A stretch of 60,000 nt of DNA, taken from NCBI GenBank assembly GCA_029204225.1, contig CM055099.1, positions 57,797,982-57,857,981 of the forward strand, read 5' to 3'. This document shows, in pieces, positions 47,365-58,200 of this stretch. Position 1 is the stretch's first letter. Each line of letters begins with the position of its first letter. Under the pieces are notes generated by a model. It was not told the DNA's origin and did not search any database. It saw only the letters and a program-made list of their open reading frames with translations. The position numbers and the translations under genes are program-made. This DNA is from Diphasiastrum complanatum (lineage: Eukaryota > Streptophyta > Lycopodiopsida > Lycopodiales > Lycopodiaceae).

Positions 47365-48310
47365 GACCAACACCCATTACCATTTACAGATATGATACTA
47401 GACCAAGTTGTAGGTCATGCTAGATATAGTTTTCTTGATGACTTTTTAGGTTATAATCAAGTATCGTTCTGGGAGGAAGATTGATCCAAGACCACCTTCA
47501 CGATAGACTGAGGCACTTATGCATATCGACAAATGCCATTTGGATTATGAATGATGGCAGTGATCTTCCAGGATAACTTACGCGTATTCCTCAAAATATT
47601 TATTGACGACTTTTGTGTATATAGTTCGGAAGATACACATCTTTCAAAGTTGCAAAAAACATTGTAGCATTGTAGAGAAACCTCCTTGTGTCTTCACCTT
47701 GAGAAATGCTTTTTGGACATGTCGAAGGGTATACTTCTAGGATAGAATATTTAAGCGAAGTATTGAAGTCGACAAAGACAAAGTGGAAATTATAAATAAC
47801 TTGAAGGAATCGACAAATCTACTAGAACTCCGAGGATTTTTTAGACATGGTGGATATTATCATAGGTCTATTCAAGACCATGTGTCTATTGTATCTCCAC
47901 TTACCCAATTACTGAAGAAAGATGTTGAATACAAATGGTCTGCTGAATGACAACGATCATTCGACTTATTAAAACAAAAACTTATGAAAGCCCCAATCCT
48001 AAGACCACATGATTGAGACATCAATCGAGTTTTGGAAAAGAACTATCGGCCATAGAACGTGAAGAACTTGGGATGGTATTTTCTGTGAAGAAATTTTGAC
48101 ACTATTTGTTGGGCTATTCTTTTCTCTTTCATGTCGACCATTATGTGCTAGAACATCTACTAAACAAGCCATATTTATCAAGTCGAATAGCAAGGTGGGT
48201 GCCGCTACTTCAAGAATTTGAATACCAAGTGGAGGTACGACAAGGAAAGTATCACACTCATATAGAGAACTTAGGCAACGAGTTTCCTAATGATAACATT
48301 ATGTTATGTC
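47365..48310 (+). mobile_element. Ty3/gypsy reverse transcriptase and RNase H relic
   Basis: On the plus strand, with many stops, one can read LPFTDMILDQVVG, FLDDFLGYNQV, FTID and AYRQMPFGL, then FLKIFIDDFCVYS (the polymerase YxDD box as FIDD, near 47605-47640), HLEKCF, LRGFF-like and RHGGYYHR-like connection remains. RNase H follows: LSAIEREELGMVFSVKKF, YSFLFHVDHYVLEHLL, SRIARWVPLLQEFEYQVEV, RQGKYH. Gag, protease and integrase are absent and there are no LTRs. It abuts the clipped copia LTR edge at about 47226 and is cut at 48389 by another copia LTR. Confidence 0.85.
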
Positions 48311-48388
48311 AACTGAACATTCATTATATTCAAAAATTATTGATTATCTGCACAATCAGAACTATCCTCTCGGGATTGACTTCGAACA

Positions 48389-49387
48389 TGTGAGAATTTT
48401 CAACTAGTTTAGTCATATTTTGGTTAATTGTCAATTTTAGGCCAATATGCATTTTAGACTTAGAGATAAACTTTATGAAGTTATTTTAGTCTAAGTTCGT
48501 TAAAATTACCACTTTTGAAAAGTGTGGGAATGTTAGAAGGTCAAATTTGGAAGATTCAAATTTGAAGGTCTGGTTCATTGAATCTAGTCCATATTTTTAG
48601 TAGGGTTTTTGATCGAGGTTTCTGTGGAGGGAAACCAAATTCAAAAGAGGTCATGGATCTGCTATAAATAGATGTACACACGTGGGAAGAGCATTATTCT
48701 TTGTCTCTCTCATCTCATCCATGCTTATACATGAGTTCTCTTTGGATTCATATATCCATTTTTGCACTATAGTATTGATATTATGCAATTTGTGTGTAGA
48801 ATGCAATTTTATGTTATGTATTGGATACACACATGTGAAATACGGTACCTTACTATTATTGTATGGAAATCAGCTTCATTCTATCAAATATTTGATTTTT
48901 GATCAGATTTTATTGAGTTTACATCAATAATGTGTAGTTGATGTTAGATTTCCACATTGTTTTGCTACGTCTGGTGAAAGAAAGATATTTGTGAGGTTAC
49001 ATATCTTTGTGGTTTCTTCCTAAGTGTGTTTGTTGACATTCAAGAGAGTGCTTTGTGCATTGGAACAGGTTGAAAGAGAAGATCAGGTCATTGCAACATG
49101 GCAACCACAAGTGGAGGCTTTATGTTGCAAAGCAATGATAGGCTTACCTCAAGCAAATATTCTACTTGGAAGGTGAGAATGGAGTCTCTCTTTGAGATGA
49201 ATGAGTTGTTGGACATTTTTGTAGAAACAGGATCAAATAAGGTATGACAAGAAAGCTAAAAGAGCTCTACACATGATAAAGATAAATGTTACCAATGAGC
49301 TTATCAAAAAATTTGGTAAGTGCACATCATCTTTTGAGGTTTGGGAAGCCTTGAAGAAGCTTTACGAATCCAAGCCTACATCAAGAG
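48389..49387 (+). mobile_element. Copia fragment A: LTR, leader end and gag start, interrupted by a same-family copy
   Basis: The LTR starts with TGTGAGAATTTTCAACTAG at 48389 and includes a TATA-like CTATAAATAG (near 48663). The junction from LTR to leader lacks a primer site, so an internal deletion joined them near 48960. Gag starts at ATG 49102 (MATTSGGFMLQSNDRLTSSK in reading, with one stop), then KVRMESLFEMNELLDI and MIKINVTNELIKKFGK, and stops exactly at 49387, where a new LTR starts. Confidence 0.8.
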
Positions 49388-49720
49388 TGTGAGAAATTTC
49401 AATTAGTTTTGCTATCTTGGTCATATTTGTATATTTGGCAATTGAGGCCAATTTTCATATTAGACTTAGAGTTTGACTTTTCAAAGTTAAATCATTTGAA
49501 TAAACACTTTTAAAAAGTGTGGGAAAGTGCAGTACATGAGTTTTAGATGAGTGCAGTACATTCAATTTGAATGTACATGAGTGCAGTACATTCAATTTGA
49601 ATGTGAAGACATTCGAATCTAGTCCGTATTAATGCTAGGGTTTTTGTTATGGAGAGAAACCAAACTCATTAATGAGTCATGGATTTGTTATATATAGTTG
49701 TACACTCGTGGGAAGAGAGA

Positions 49721-49773
<53 letters not shown>

Positions 49774-50600
49774 TCTCTCTCTCTCTCTCTTCATGCTTAT
49801 ACATGAGTTCTCTTGGGTTCATCTATCCATTGGTGCACTATATTTGTGATATCTTGGAATCTTGTGTTTAGAATGGTTATTTTATGCTATTTTCAAATCC
49901 ACACGTGTGAAATATAGTAGTGTACCATTTTTGTATGGACAAAAACTTCATCATATCTTATGTTTGATGTTTGATCAAGTTCTTATTTAGTTTGCATCTC
50001 TTTCGTAGAGTAGATGTTGATTTTTCGACATTGGCAATATTGGTAGAGTTGATCTATTTCTAACCAAAGATTAGGTTATGGAATTGGATCTTAAATGATC
50101 TAAAAATTTTCACATGGTATCAGAGCTTGTGTTGCATGTTTTGAAAGGATCAAGCATGTATATCAAGGATTTGGAGAAGATATCAAAAGCAACTATTCAT
50201 TATGAAAAGTGAGGATGGGATCACTTCTTGAGATGAATGATGTTTTGGATATTGTTGTAGGTTCTAAAGGAGAGGCAAGCAACACAACAAGAACAATTGA
50301 GGTATGACAAGAGAGCTAAAAGAGATCTACAAATGATAAAGATGAATGTTACCAATGAACTTCTCAAAGAAGTTGCTAAGTGTACTTCATCAAGTGAGAC
50401 TTGGGAAGCTTTGAAGAAGATTTATAAATCCAAGTCTACTTCTAGAGTGTTGACTCTAAGAAGCAAATCTTTTAAAGTTTTCAAAAGAATGAAGAGAGTC
50501 CAAATAATTTTGTTTTGAGATTGAAGGCTTTGAATGATGAGTTATCTTGCATTGATGAGAGCATTAAGGAAGGAGACATAAGGATGACTTAAGTACTCTC
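49388..50600 (+). mobile_element. Copia fragment B: complete LTR, primer site and partial gag, inserted in fragment A
   Basis: LTR 49388-50114 (727 bases) runs from TGTGAGAAATTTC to AAATTTTCACA; the primer site TGGTATCAGAGC follows at 50115-50126. The LTR holds a two-copy 30-base repeat (GTGCAGTACATTCAATTTGA at 49551 and 49581), a TATATATAG box (near 49692), a long CT/TCTA microsatellite (49722-49792) and CACACGTGTGAAA (49900). The leader is mostly deleted: gag begins at NYS-WKV-like sequence near 50190, then RYDKRAKRDLQMIKMNVTNE and STSRVLTLRS, with stops, until about 50590. No pol and no second LTR are seen. Confidence 0.85.
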
Positions 50601-50689
50601 TTTTTTTAAACAAGAACTTCTATTCAATGATTTAGGTTATGACTCATATGATAATGATTCTTCCTCACTATCAATCACAATGACATCAT

Positions 50690-50885
50690 TCCTCATAAAA
50701 TCTATCTCTAAGTCTAAAATGCATATTGGCCTAATATCGACAATTAACCAAAATATGACTAAACTAGTTGAAATTTCTCACAGTCCCTCTTCAACTAGTT
50801 TTGGCATAGTTTTAACCATAGAACTTTGATCCAACTTTAGAATGATCTCCATCCTAAGCATAGATATCCTTTATAATGTTCTAAA
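50690..50885 (-). mobile_element. 3' end of a minus-strand copia: end of pol, purine tract and start of LTR
   Basis: On the minus strand, sequence resembling the pol end of the 56-60 kb element is followed by a purine tract (TTGAAGAGGGAC) and then TGTGAGAAATTTCAACTAGT, the LTR start of the same family as the 48.4 kb element. About 90 LTR bases match (GGCCAATATGCATTTTAGAC) before the similarity ends. It is opposite in orientation to its neighbour at 49.4-50.6 kb. Confidence 0.75.
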
Positions 50886-51143
50886 TTAGTTTCCATTATT
50901 GATATAGAGAATAGTGTCCACATTAGATGTTTCACTATTTCTTACATCAATTTGACACATCAAGATGTAACTAGAACATGAAGAACCAAATATAATGTGA
51001 ATGAAATGATTTCGCCATGCTTCCAATTTTGAACTCTCTGAAAAATAACAGCAAGCAAACAATAAATGTGAGTGATGACCACTTGGTTTCTTGTCTCCTC
51101 CAACTTTTCTTGATATGTTTCCACCATAAAACTCATAACAATC

Positions 51144-54100
51144 GAATCCAACAACTAGCAAACACAATAAAAGCATGAGAGATGGAGAAAAGTGATAGAG
51201 AGCAAGGACATTCATAAATCCATTTCAGAAGAGAACCAATCTGCATTATTGAAATGAAGATATGTACATTTGTATTAAACTCGAGTTGGTCCCTTTTCAT
51301 AGTAGAGAGGAGGACCCTGACCTCTAAATCCTATTGGTCCATTTCTACCTCCTTGACTATTCAAATTTAAATCTTTTGAGGAGGATTTTCCCATTTCAGG
51401 ACCATATTATATTGTTGCTTGGCTTGTTTCTTCGTCATTGACCCTATGATCCAGTCTTCCTTCAATATAACTGCTTTTGGCGGTTTCATTGTTGGTCCAT
51501 CAAGCATATTACGCACTCCAAATTTGGTCAGATCCATATAATTTAGAATCTGCTCATCAGTAAGTTTTACATTGTTATCATAAGTCAAGGCATGACTCAC
51601 AGAAATGAGTTCATCTTCAATCGGATTTGGTATAGGCTCCGTTGATATCCAAGCTACATTCAGCACATTCAGTGGAAAAGTGATCGGTGTATCCAAGATT
51701 CGATCCAATAATGAAATCTCGCTCAAATCTGACTGATTATCTTGTTGACACATATATTCTACTGTATAGTCAGTCATTGCAAGAGCTTCATTCCAATTGA
51801 AAATATCGGTTCGAGAATCGTAATGAACTCCCAAATTTTTTTATGGTCGGTCACAAGTATGATCCATTGTTGATGAATCATCATCCTCTTTTTGAACCAC
51901 TGGTCTGATAGTCCAAGTTGCAGAATCAACCTTGACTGCACATTCACGATTTTCAAAAGTGATTTTCCGGTAATCCAATTATGAATCACTTGCGCAACTT
52001 GTAACCATGGGCATCCCAATAGGACTTGGTAGGCATTTGGTGCTTCTGGTAGGTCCATTACTATGAAAGTAATGACGAATTGTACTCCAACAATTCTGAC
52101 AAGTGTATCTTCAACCATTCCTTGTGAACGAACTGTTGTTTGATTGGGTAGCTTAATGGCAAAAGTTGCAGATTTTATCTTTGTAAGGCCTCATTTTGCA
52201 CATAGCTTTGTAGAAATCAGGTTAACTCCCAAACCGCCATCTATCACAGCTGCTTCATTAGGAAATTGTCTATGTTGTATCAACAGAGTGATATATTTTT
52301 GTTCATTTTCCCAAGCTGCTCCGACATGGAGTACTTCATTAGATTATTCAAATCCAGCACAAAAAAGTGACTCCTGATGGACTTTTGGTTCAGCTTGAGT
52401 TAACTTTCGTGCTAATACTTCTTTTGCTTTTGGTACTAACTTCAGAAACTCTCCCAATGAAATATTAATCTTACTAGACAATATATTCATTGGTAGTTCT
52501 ATTTGTGCTGCTTCCGGTTCAATCATCTTGAAAGGTTCTTCATGATGATGCAACTGAACATTCATATTTGTATGTGAATTTTCCGGTGACTGCAATGGTG
52601 AAGAACGAACTTCGGCTATTGCTTTAGCAGCTTCAAGCTCCTCTTCTTCTTGCAGATGTTTAATCCACTACCTCATATCCTGATATTTTCTTTTTTCTAC
52701 ATGAGCATTTGGATAGACTCCAGATGTTGTTGGTATATCATTTAATGGTATAGAATCAGCAGGTACTGGATCTGCTACTGGTTCTTTCTGCTTCTGTGCT
52801 CTAGTGACCACCATCAAAAGTACACTTGATTTATTCTGAGCTACTAGTCTTTGCTTGATTGTTATCAAATTTATAGGAGTCGTAACCTGTGGTGGCTTCA
52901 GTTTTGTTGGACACTCCTTATAGCAATGCCCATAACCACAGTCACGACAAAATGATACAATTTTTTTTTTATTTGGACATTCTACAACTCTGTGATTTTC
53001 TCCACATGCAAAGCATCCAAGTGGTGCTCTGGTCCAGTTTCTAGATGCTTGCTGTTGCGCAGCAGCATAAATAACATATTGGTCTGAAGATCCACCTTCT
53101 TGATCATTACCATAGTTCCATTGCTCGACACTTCTGTAAGGTTCGGGTTCCATCAAATTGGCAGGAGGAGCGGGGTGCTTTGGTGGGGCAGGTAATGCTA
53201 ACCGTTCTAGGTATCCAAGAGCAAATTGTCGAGGGCTAGCTACCAGATTTCCTCCATGATGTGATTCTCGATATCCCATCTAGGCATGTAGTTGCTGAAT
53301 TATCCAAGGATTGAAGTTGCAAAAAGTAGTCTCATGATCAGGCGAATTACACAAATGGCATATACTAATTTCCATTCATTTTTTCAATTGAGGACACTCA
53401 TTCACTATGTGATTTCTTATACAAATAGAACACCAGACATTTTATCTGGTAGAAAAAGTCTTTGCAAACTTCTCAGGTTCCTTGTTCGCTTGTCTATAGA
53501 AATATTCCAATGCTTTGATCTTCTCATCAAATTGCGACTACAACTTTTCCATCTGTTTCTGCTGGTTCTTCCCAAGTTTCTCAAACTCATTGAGCATCAT
53601 TTCTGCAATAGCATTGACATTTGTTGATGGAATAGTGATGGATGCTGTATTGGTCTGCCCTGTTGTATAAGACAACATATTGATATTCGGCTCATTGTCT
53701 GAATCTTCATCCTCCTCCCGAATTGCATCATCTATAGCATTTTGCAAAAATGCGTACTCATTATGGTGTTTCAGCTCACATCTGATTCTTTTAGGTAAAC
53801 TTGACAAAAACCACATAATCATGGCATTTTCATTAATCAGCTCAGGTTCGCACTTTGTTCTGAGGCATTTTACCTGTTCAATGTACATCTCAAATCATTT
53901 TTCGCTTTCCCATTTTAGTTTTACTTACAGGTAGAAAAGGGTCTTCCATAAACTTCTGAGATCTGAACCATGTGATAAGGGCTCGTTTAACAGTCTCTCA
54001 ATCTATACGCTCAGTTTCATCTTGATTATAGTACCAATATTGTGCTGCACCTGTTAAGGCCATAGAAAAAAGCTTAAGTTTATCTTGGGGAAAATTTTTG

Positions 54101-54929
54101 CCATAGACTTCACAAGATTCAGAATAGATCTGAAGAAATCTAACTAGATCTGTTAATCCATTATATTTGGGTAGATCCAAATGGGATGCTCTTCTAACAG
54201 TGATTGGATTGGCTTCCTGAGGAGCACCTCCAGGGGTAGCCATCTTTACAGATTAAATCAAGCAGATAATGAGATTGGATCTGGATTTTCAATCGAAACT
54301 ATCTCAGATCAGATCTGCTAGATCTCTTCCACTTGACAAGAATCAAATTCCTATATTGTGAAAAAGATTTTGAAATTCAACCAATCGATATTTCTCAAAA
54401 ATCACATCAAACAAAATCACTCCCAAACTAATCCTAAATGCAGATTTAACACTATTCATGCCATGGCAAGATGCCTAATGCAAGCTGACCATCCAACAAA
54501 CATGCTGCAAACTAAAAAATTGGTGTAGCTCCCCAGCAACGACGCCAAAATTGTAGTGGGTTTCTTTCCTTGCCTATCCTCAACCCAAGATCTAATCAAT
54601 CTAGCATCGAGGAGATGAAGTTAGTTGTCATGCATAGATTCATTCCCATGAGAGTGATAGCATAGTTTAGATTTCAGCATGAATGGAAGATTCTCATCTA
54701 ACCTAACATCCATTAACCCTAAGCATTAACACTACATCCAATAACACTAGATCCACAATGAAGATAGCTTACTCTTTCTCTCTCTCCCTTTCTCTCACAA
54801 AAAGTATAAAAATATGGAATCCCAATAACAGTCAGATCCAACAATTAGCAAACACAATAAAAGCATGAGAGATGGAGGAAAAGTGATAGAGAGCAAGGAC
54901 ATTCATAAATCCATTTCACAAGAGAACCA
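51144..54929 (-). mobile_element. Ty3/gypsy element with gag and protease only
   Basis: The primer site (minus strand TGGCGTCGTTGCTGGGGA, 54530-54547) matches plant tRNA-Asp with two C-to-T changes. The 5' LTR starts on the plus strand at TGTAGTGGG (54552) and reaches about 54929. A matching 95-base block (AGCAAACACAATAAAAGCAT through CATTCATAAATCCATTTCA) lies at 51144-51239 and 54835-54929, so the left copy is the 3' LTR, though the similarity fades beyond this block. No polymerase or integrase lies between, so the element depended on others. Frames are broken, so it is probably dead. Confidence 0.8.
51367..54243 (-). pseudogene. Gypsy gag-protease polyprotein gene, broken into several frames
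   Basis: 54243-53998 starts MATPGGAPQEANPITVRRAS and has LPKYNGLTDLVRFLQIYSE and MALTGAAQYWYY (gag core). 53888-53538 has IMWFLSSLPKRIRCEL. 53279-52668 carries zinc-knuckle cysteines (CFACGENHRVVECPNKK, then CRDCGYGHCYKEC). Near 52255 the retropepsin site reads AVIDGGLGVNLIS, with DGG where DSG or DTG is usual. 52118-51774 contains QVLLGCPWL and HNWITGKS (protease flap and end). 51834-51367 is the last open part. A stop near 52190 and frame changes separate the pieces. Confidence 0.75.
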
Positions 54930-55286
54930 TATAGATTTTGCTTGATTCAATATTTTGCATTTTTGGAGTAACCCTAAATTTGATAGGATCTCTTGATTTT
55001 CAGATTGCTGAAATTTTTCAAGAGTGTGTTTAAATATTAGATGTTGGCAAAAGTTCATCATATTGTGTTTAGATCTATTGTGATCAATAAATCAAGATTC
55101 TAGGTGCTAGGACTTGCTAGAAAGAGAAAAAAGAGAGGGTAGATTATTTTCATATATTTGTGATTTCTTCTTGAGTTTCATTTGTTAATTTTCAAGGGAG
55201 TTAGAAGAAAAAGGGGGGGGGGATCATTGTGAAGGAACGGATACAGACAGAGCAGCAGAGAGAGATTGGCTGAGAGAAGGAGCTAG
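54930..55286 (+). mobile_element. Copia leader remnant
   Basis: Plus-strand sequence with TTTTGATAGGATCTCT-like, GATTGCTGAA, GAGTGTGTTTAAAT and TTTGTGATTTCTTCTTGAG stretches follows the order seen in the copia leader at 40380-40640. It carries no coding sequence. A G9 run occurs near 55213-55221. Confidence 0.5.
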
Positions 55287-58200
55287 TGTGAAAAATACAG
55301 ATCCTAAGTGGATCTAAACTCCAAGATCATTGGCTTGAATGCTTGCACTCCAAACTACATAAGCTAGGAATTGGCAACACATTCTATGCTACCTAGAATG
55401 CAAAGAACTTGATCAAAAAGCATTTATCACAAATGGAAACTTTCATAAACATCAAGTGCGGCCCAAAATAGCATTATACAGTCCATAATACATCAGCCTA
55501 TCACTTTTGGAAAGCACCTAAGATCATACACAATAGCTTGAAGACAATACACACAACAATGCTCTCAATGGAGGAAGAAACAATGACAATGATCTATTGA
55601 TCTCAATGAAGCATACAAAAGGTTTCTCCAACCTGTTCTCCACGACTTCCCTACTATTTATGGATGAGGAAGATGACTCTCTCTCCTCTCTCTAGAAGGT
55701 ACTTGACCCTAGATATTCCCTATATAGGAAAAATAGCTAAAAATGGCTTATATGACCAAAATACATCAAAATGGTCTCATTTTGAAGGGTATGAAGTTTG
55801 ACACTTCATCATACTGAAAAAATACAGTAAATAAAAACATTGTGGCCTGGTTCACACGTGTGAAACTCCAGAACCAAAATTATTTACAATTTTAGCCAAT
55901 TTAGGCCTCAAACTAGCTAGGAAATGTTGACAATTTTCACACTCCCTCTTCAACATTGGATGCTAGTTTCAACATAGTCTTTGAGCACATTCCAAGATTA
56001 GATCTATGCATTAAATATAGGTCCTTTCCCAATGGTTTGGTGAAGATATCAGCCACACACTCCTTTGAAGAGACATGTTGAAGCTCCACCTCTTTGGCAA
56101 TGACTTGATCTCTCACAAAATGGTGAGCAATCTCAATGTGCTTGCTCCTTGCATGAAAAACAGGATTGCTTGCCAAGCTTTGGGCTGAAAGGTTATCACA
56201 AAGTATGATTGGAGTCTTCTCTGGTTCCAGCAAGTGAAGATCCAATAACATCCTCTTGATCCAAAGAATCTCCTTGGTGCATGTTGTTAATGCCTTGTAC
56301 TCGGCTTCGGTGGAAGATAGAGAGATAGTTGGTTGCTTCTTTGATAGCCATGAGACCACTCCATCTCCAAGATAGATTGCAAAGGCACTTGTTGACTTCC
56401 TATCCATTTGATCACCTGCAAAATCTGAATCTGAAAATCCACAAAGGTTAGGTGTAGTACCTCCATACAAGATGCCAAAATCTCTAGATCCCGAGATGTA
56501 TCTAAGTACTCTCTTTCCTAGCTTCCAATGAGCCTCACTAGGATCTTGCATAAATTGACTTAGTTTACCAACCACAAAGCTTAGATCAGGTCTTGTGATG
56601 GTTAACCATATAAGAGATCCTATTAGCTTTCTATAGAGAGTAATGTCCTTGAAGGATCTTTCATTACTTCTTGTAGTTAGCTTTACATTTGATTCCATAG
56701 GAGTAGAAACAACTTTACAATCTTCCATATGAAACCTTTTTAGAATAGAGTTAACATACTTTTCTTGACATATGAATGTAGATTTAGAAGTTCTAATAAT
56801 CTCTATTCCTAAGATATAATGAAGTTTACCAAGATCTTGAATTTCAAACTCTCTTTTGAGTGCCATCTTGATTTCATCTATATCTAGATTGTTACCACCA
56901 CTTAAGATAATGTCATCAACATAGATCAAAAGTAAAGTGATATCATTTTCATTCAATCTAAAGTAGAGAGAATGATCATACTCACTCATAACAAAGTTTT
57001 GAGAAAGTAAGAAGGAATTGAGCTTAGCATACCAACTCCTTGGTGCTTGCTTTAGCCCATACAAACTCTTTTGGAGATAGCACACATGATTAGGCTCATC
57101 ATGTGAAACATAGCCCTCGGGTTGCTCCATGTAAATATCTTCTTCAAGATCACCATTCAAGAAGGCATTAGTAACATCCATTTGCCACATATCCCAATCA
57201 TAAAGAGTTGCAAGAGAGATTAGGATTCGAATAGTTACCATCTTTGCCACGGGTGCAAAGGTCTCATCATAGTCAATACCATATTCTTGAGCATACCCCT
57301 TTGCCACCAACCTTGCCTTGTACTTGTTGATTGATCCATCTTGATTTGTCTTGATCTTGAAGATCCACTTACAACCAATTGCCTTCTTGTCCTTTGGAAG
57401 CTTTACCAACCTCCATGTGTTGCTTTTGATGAGTGCTTGATGCTCATGATCCATGGCTTGGATCCATTCCTTCTTTTGAATTGCTTCACCTACACAAGTT
57501 GGTTCATCAAAAGAGGTAAGAAAAGCAAAGTTAGAGTTGTCCACCACTTGCTTTCCTTTTTCATCATAGGTTAACCTTGATGGTTTAGCCCTTTGCCTTT
57601 GAGTCTTCCTTGAAGTTTGCTTTGGAGTGGCATCTCCATCTTCATCCAAGACATCTTGCACATCATGATGATTAGTAGGCACATCAACATCAACATCAAC
57701 AACATTGGAAACATTCTCTTCATGAAAGATGACATCCCTACTTATGACAACTTTCTTTGTAGAAGGAATGTACACTTTGTAAGCCTTGCTTACTTCACTA
57801 TAGCCAACAAACACACCCTTCTTTGATGAAGGATCTTCTTTAGTTCTATCATCAAGTGTGATATTGACAAAACATGTACATCCAAAGATCCTACAATGCT
57901 TGACACTCGGCCTTCTACCATAAAGAACCTCATGAGGAGTTTTACCATCCAAGGAAGCACTTGTCCATATATTACATAGATAGTTAGCACATGCTAAAGC
58001 TTCCCCCCAAAAAGACTTAGCAAGATTAGCATGTAGTCTCATTGCCTTGGCACATTCACAAAGGGTTCTATTCTTCCTCTCGGCCACTCCATTCTGTTGT
58101 GGAGTCCTAGGACTAGACATCTCCCTCTTAATCCCATGTGCTATACAAAAGTCTTTGAACCTATTTGAGGTGTATTCCCCTCCATTATCAGATCTTAAGC

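Noticed and set aside
50886-51215. A 109-residue minus-strand frame with hydrophobic stretches
   Set aside because: It overlaps the gypsy 3' LTR region and has a second overlapping frame; no family or start context supports it.
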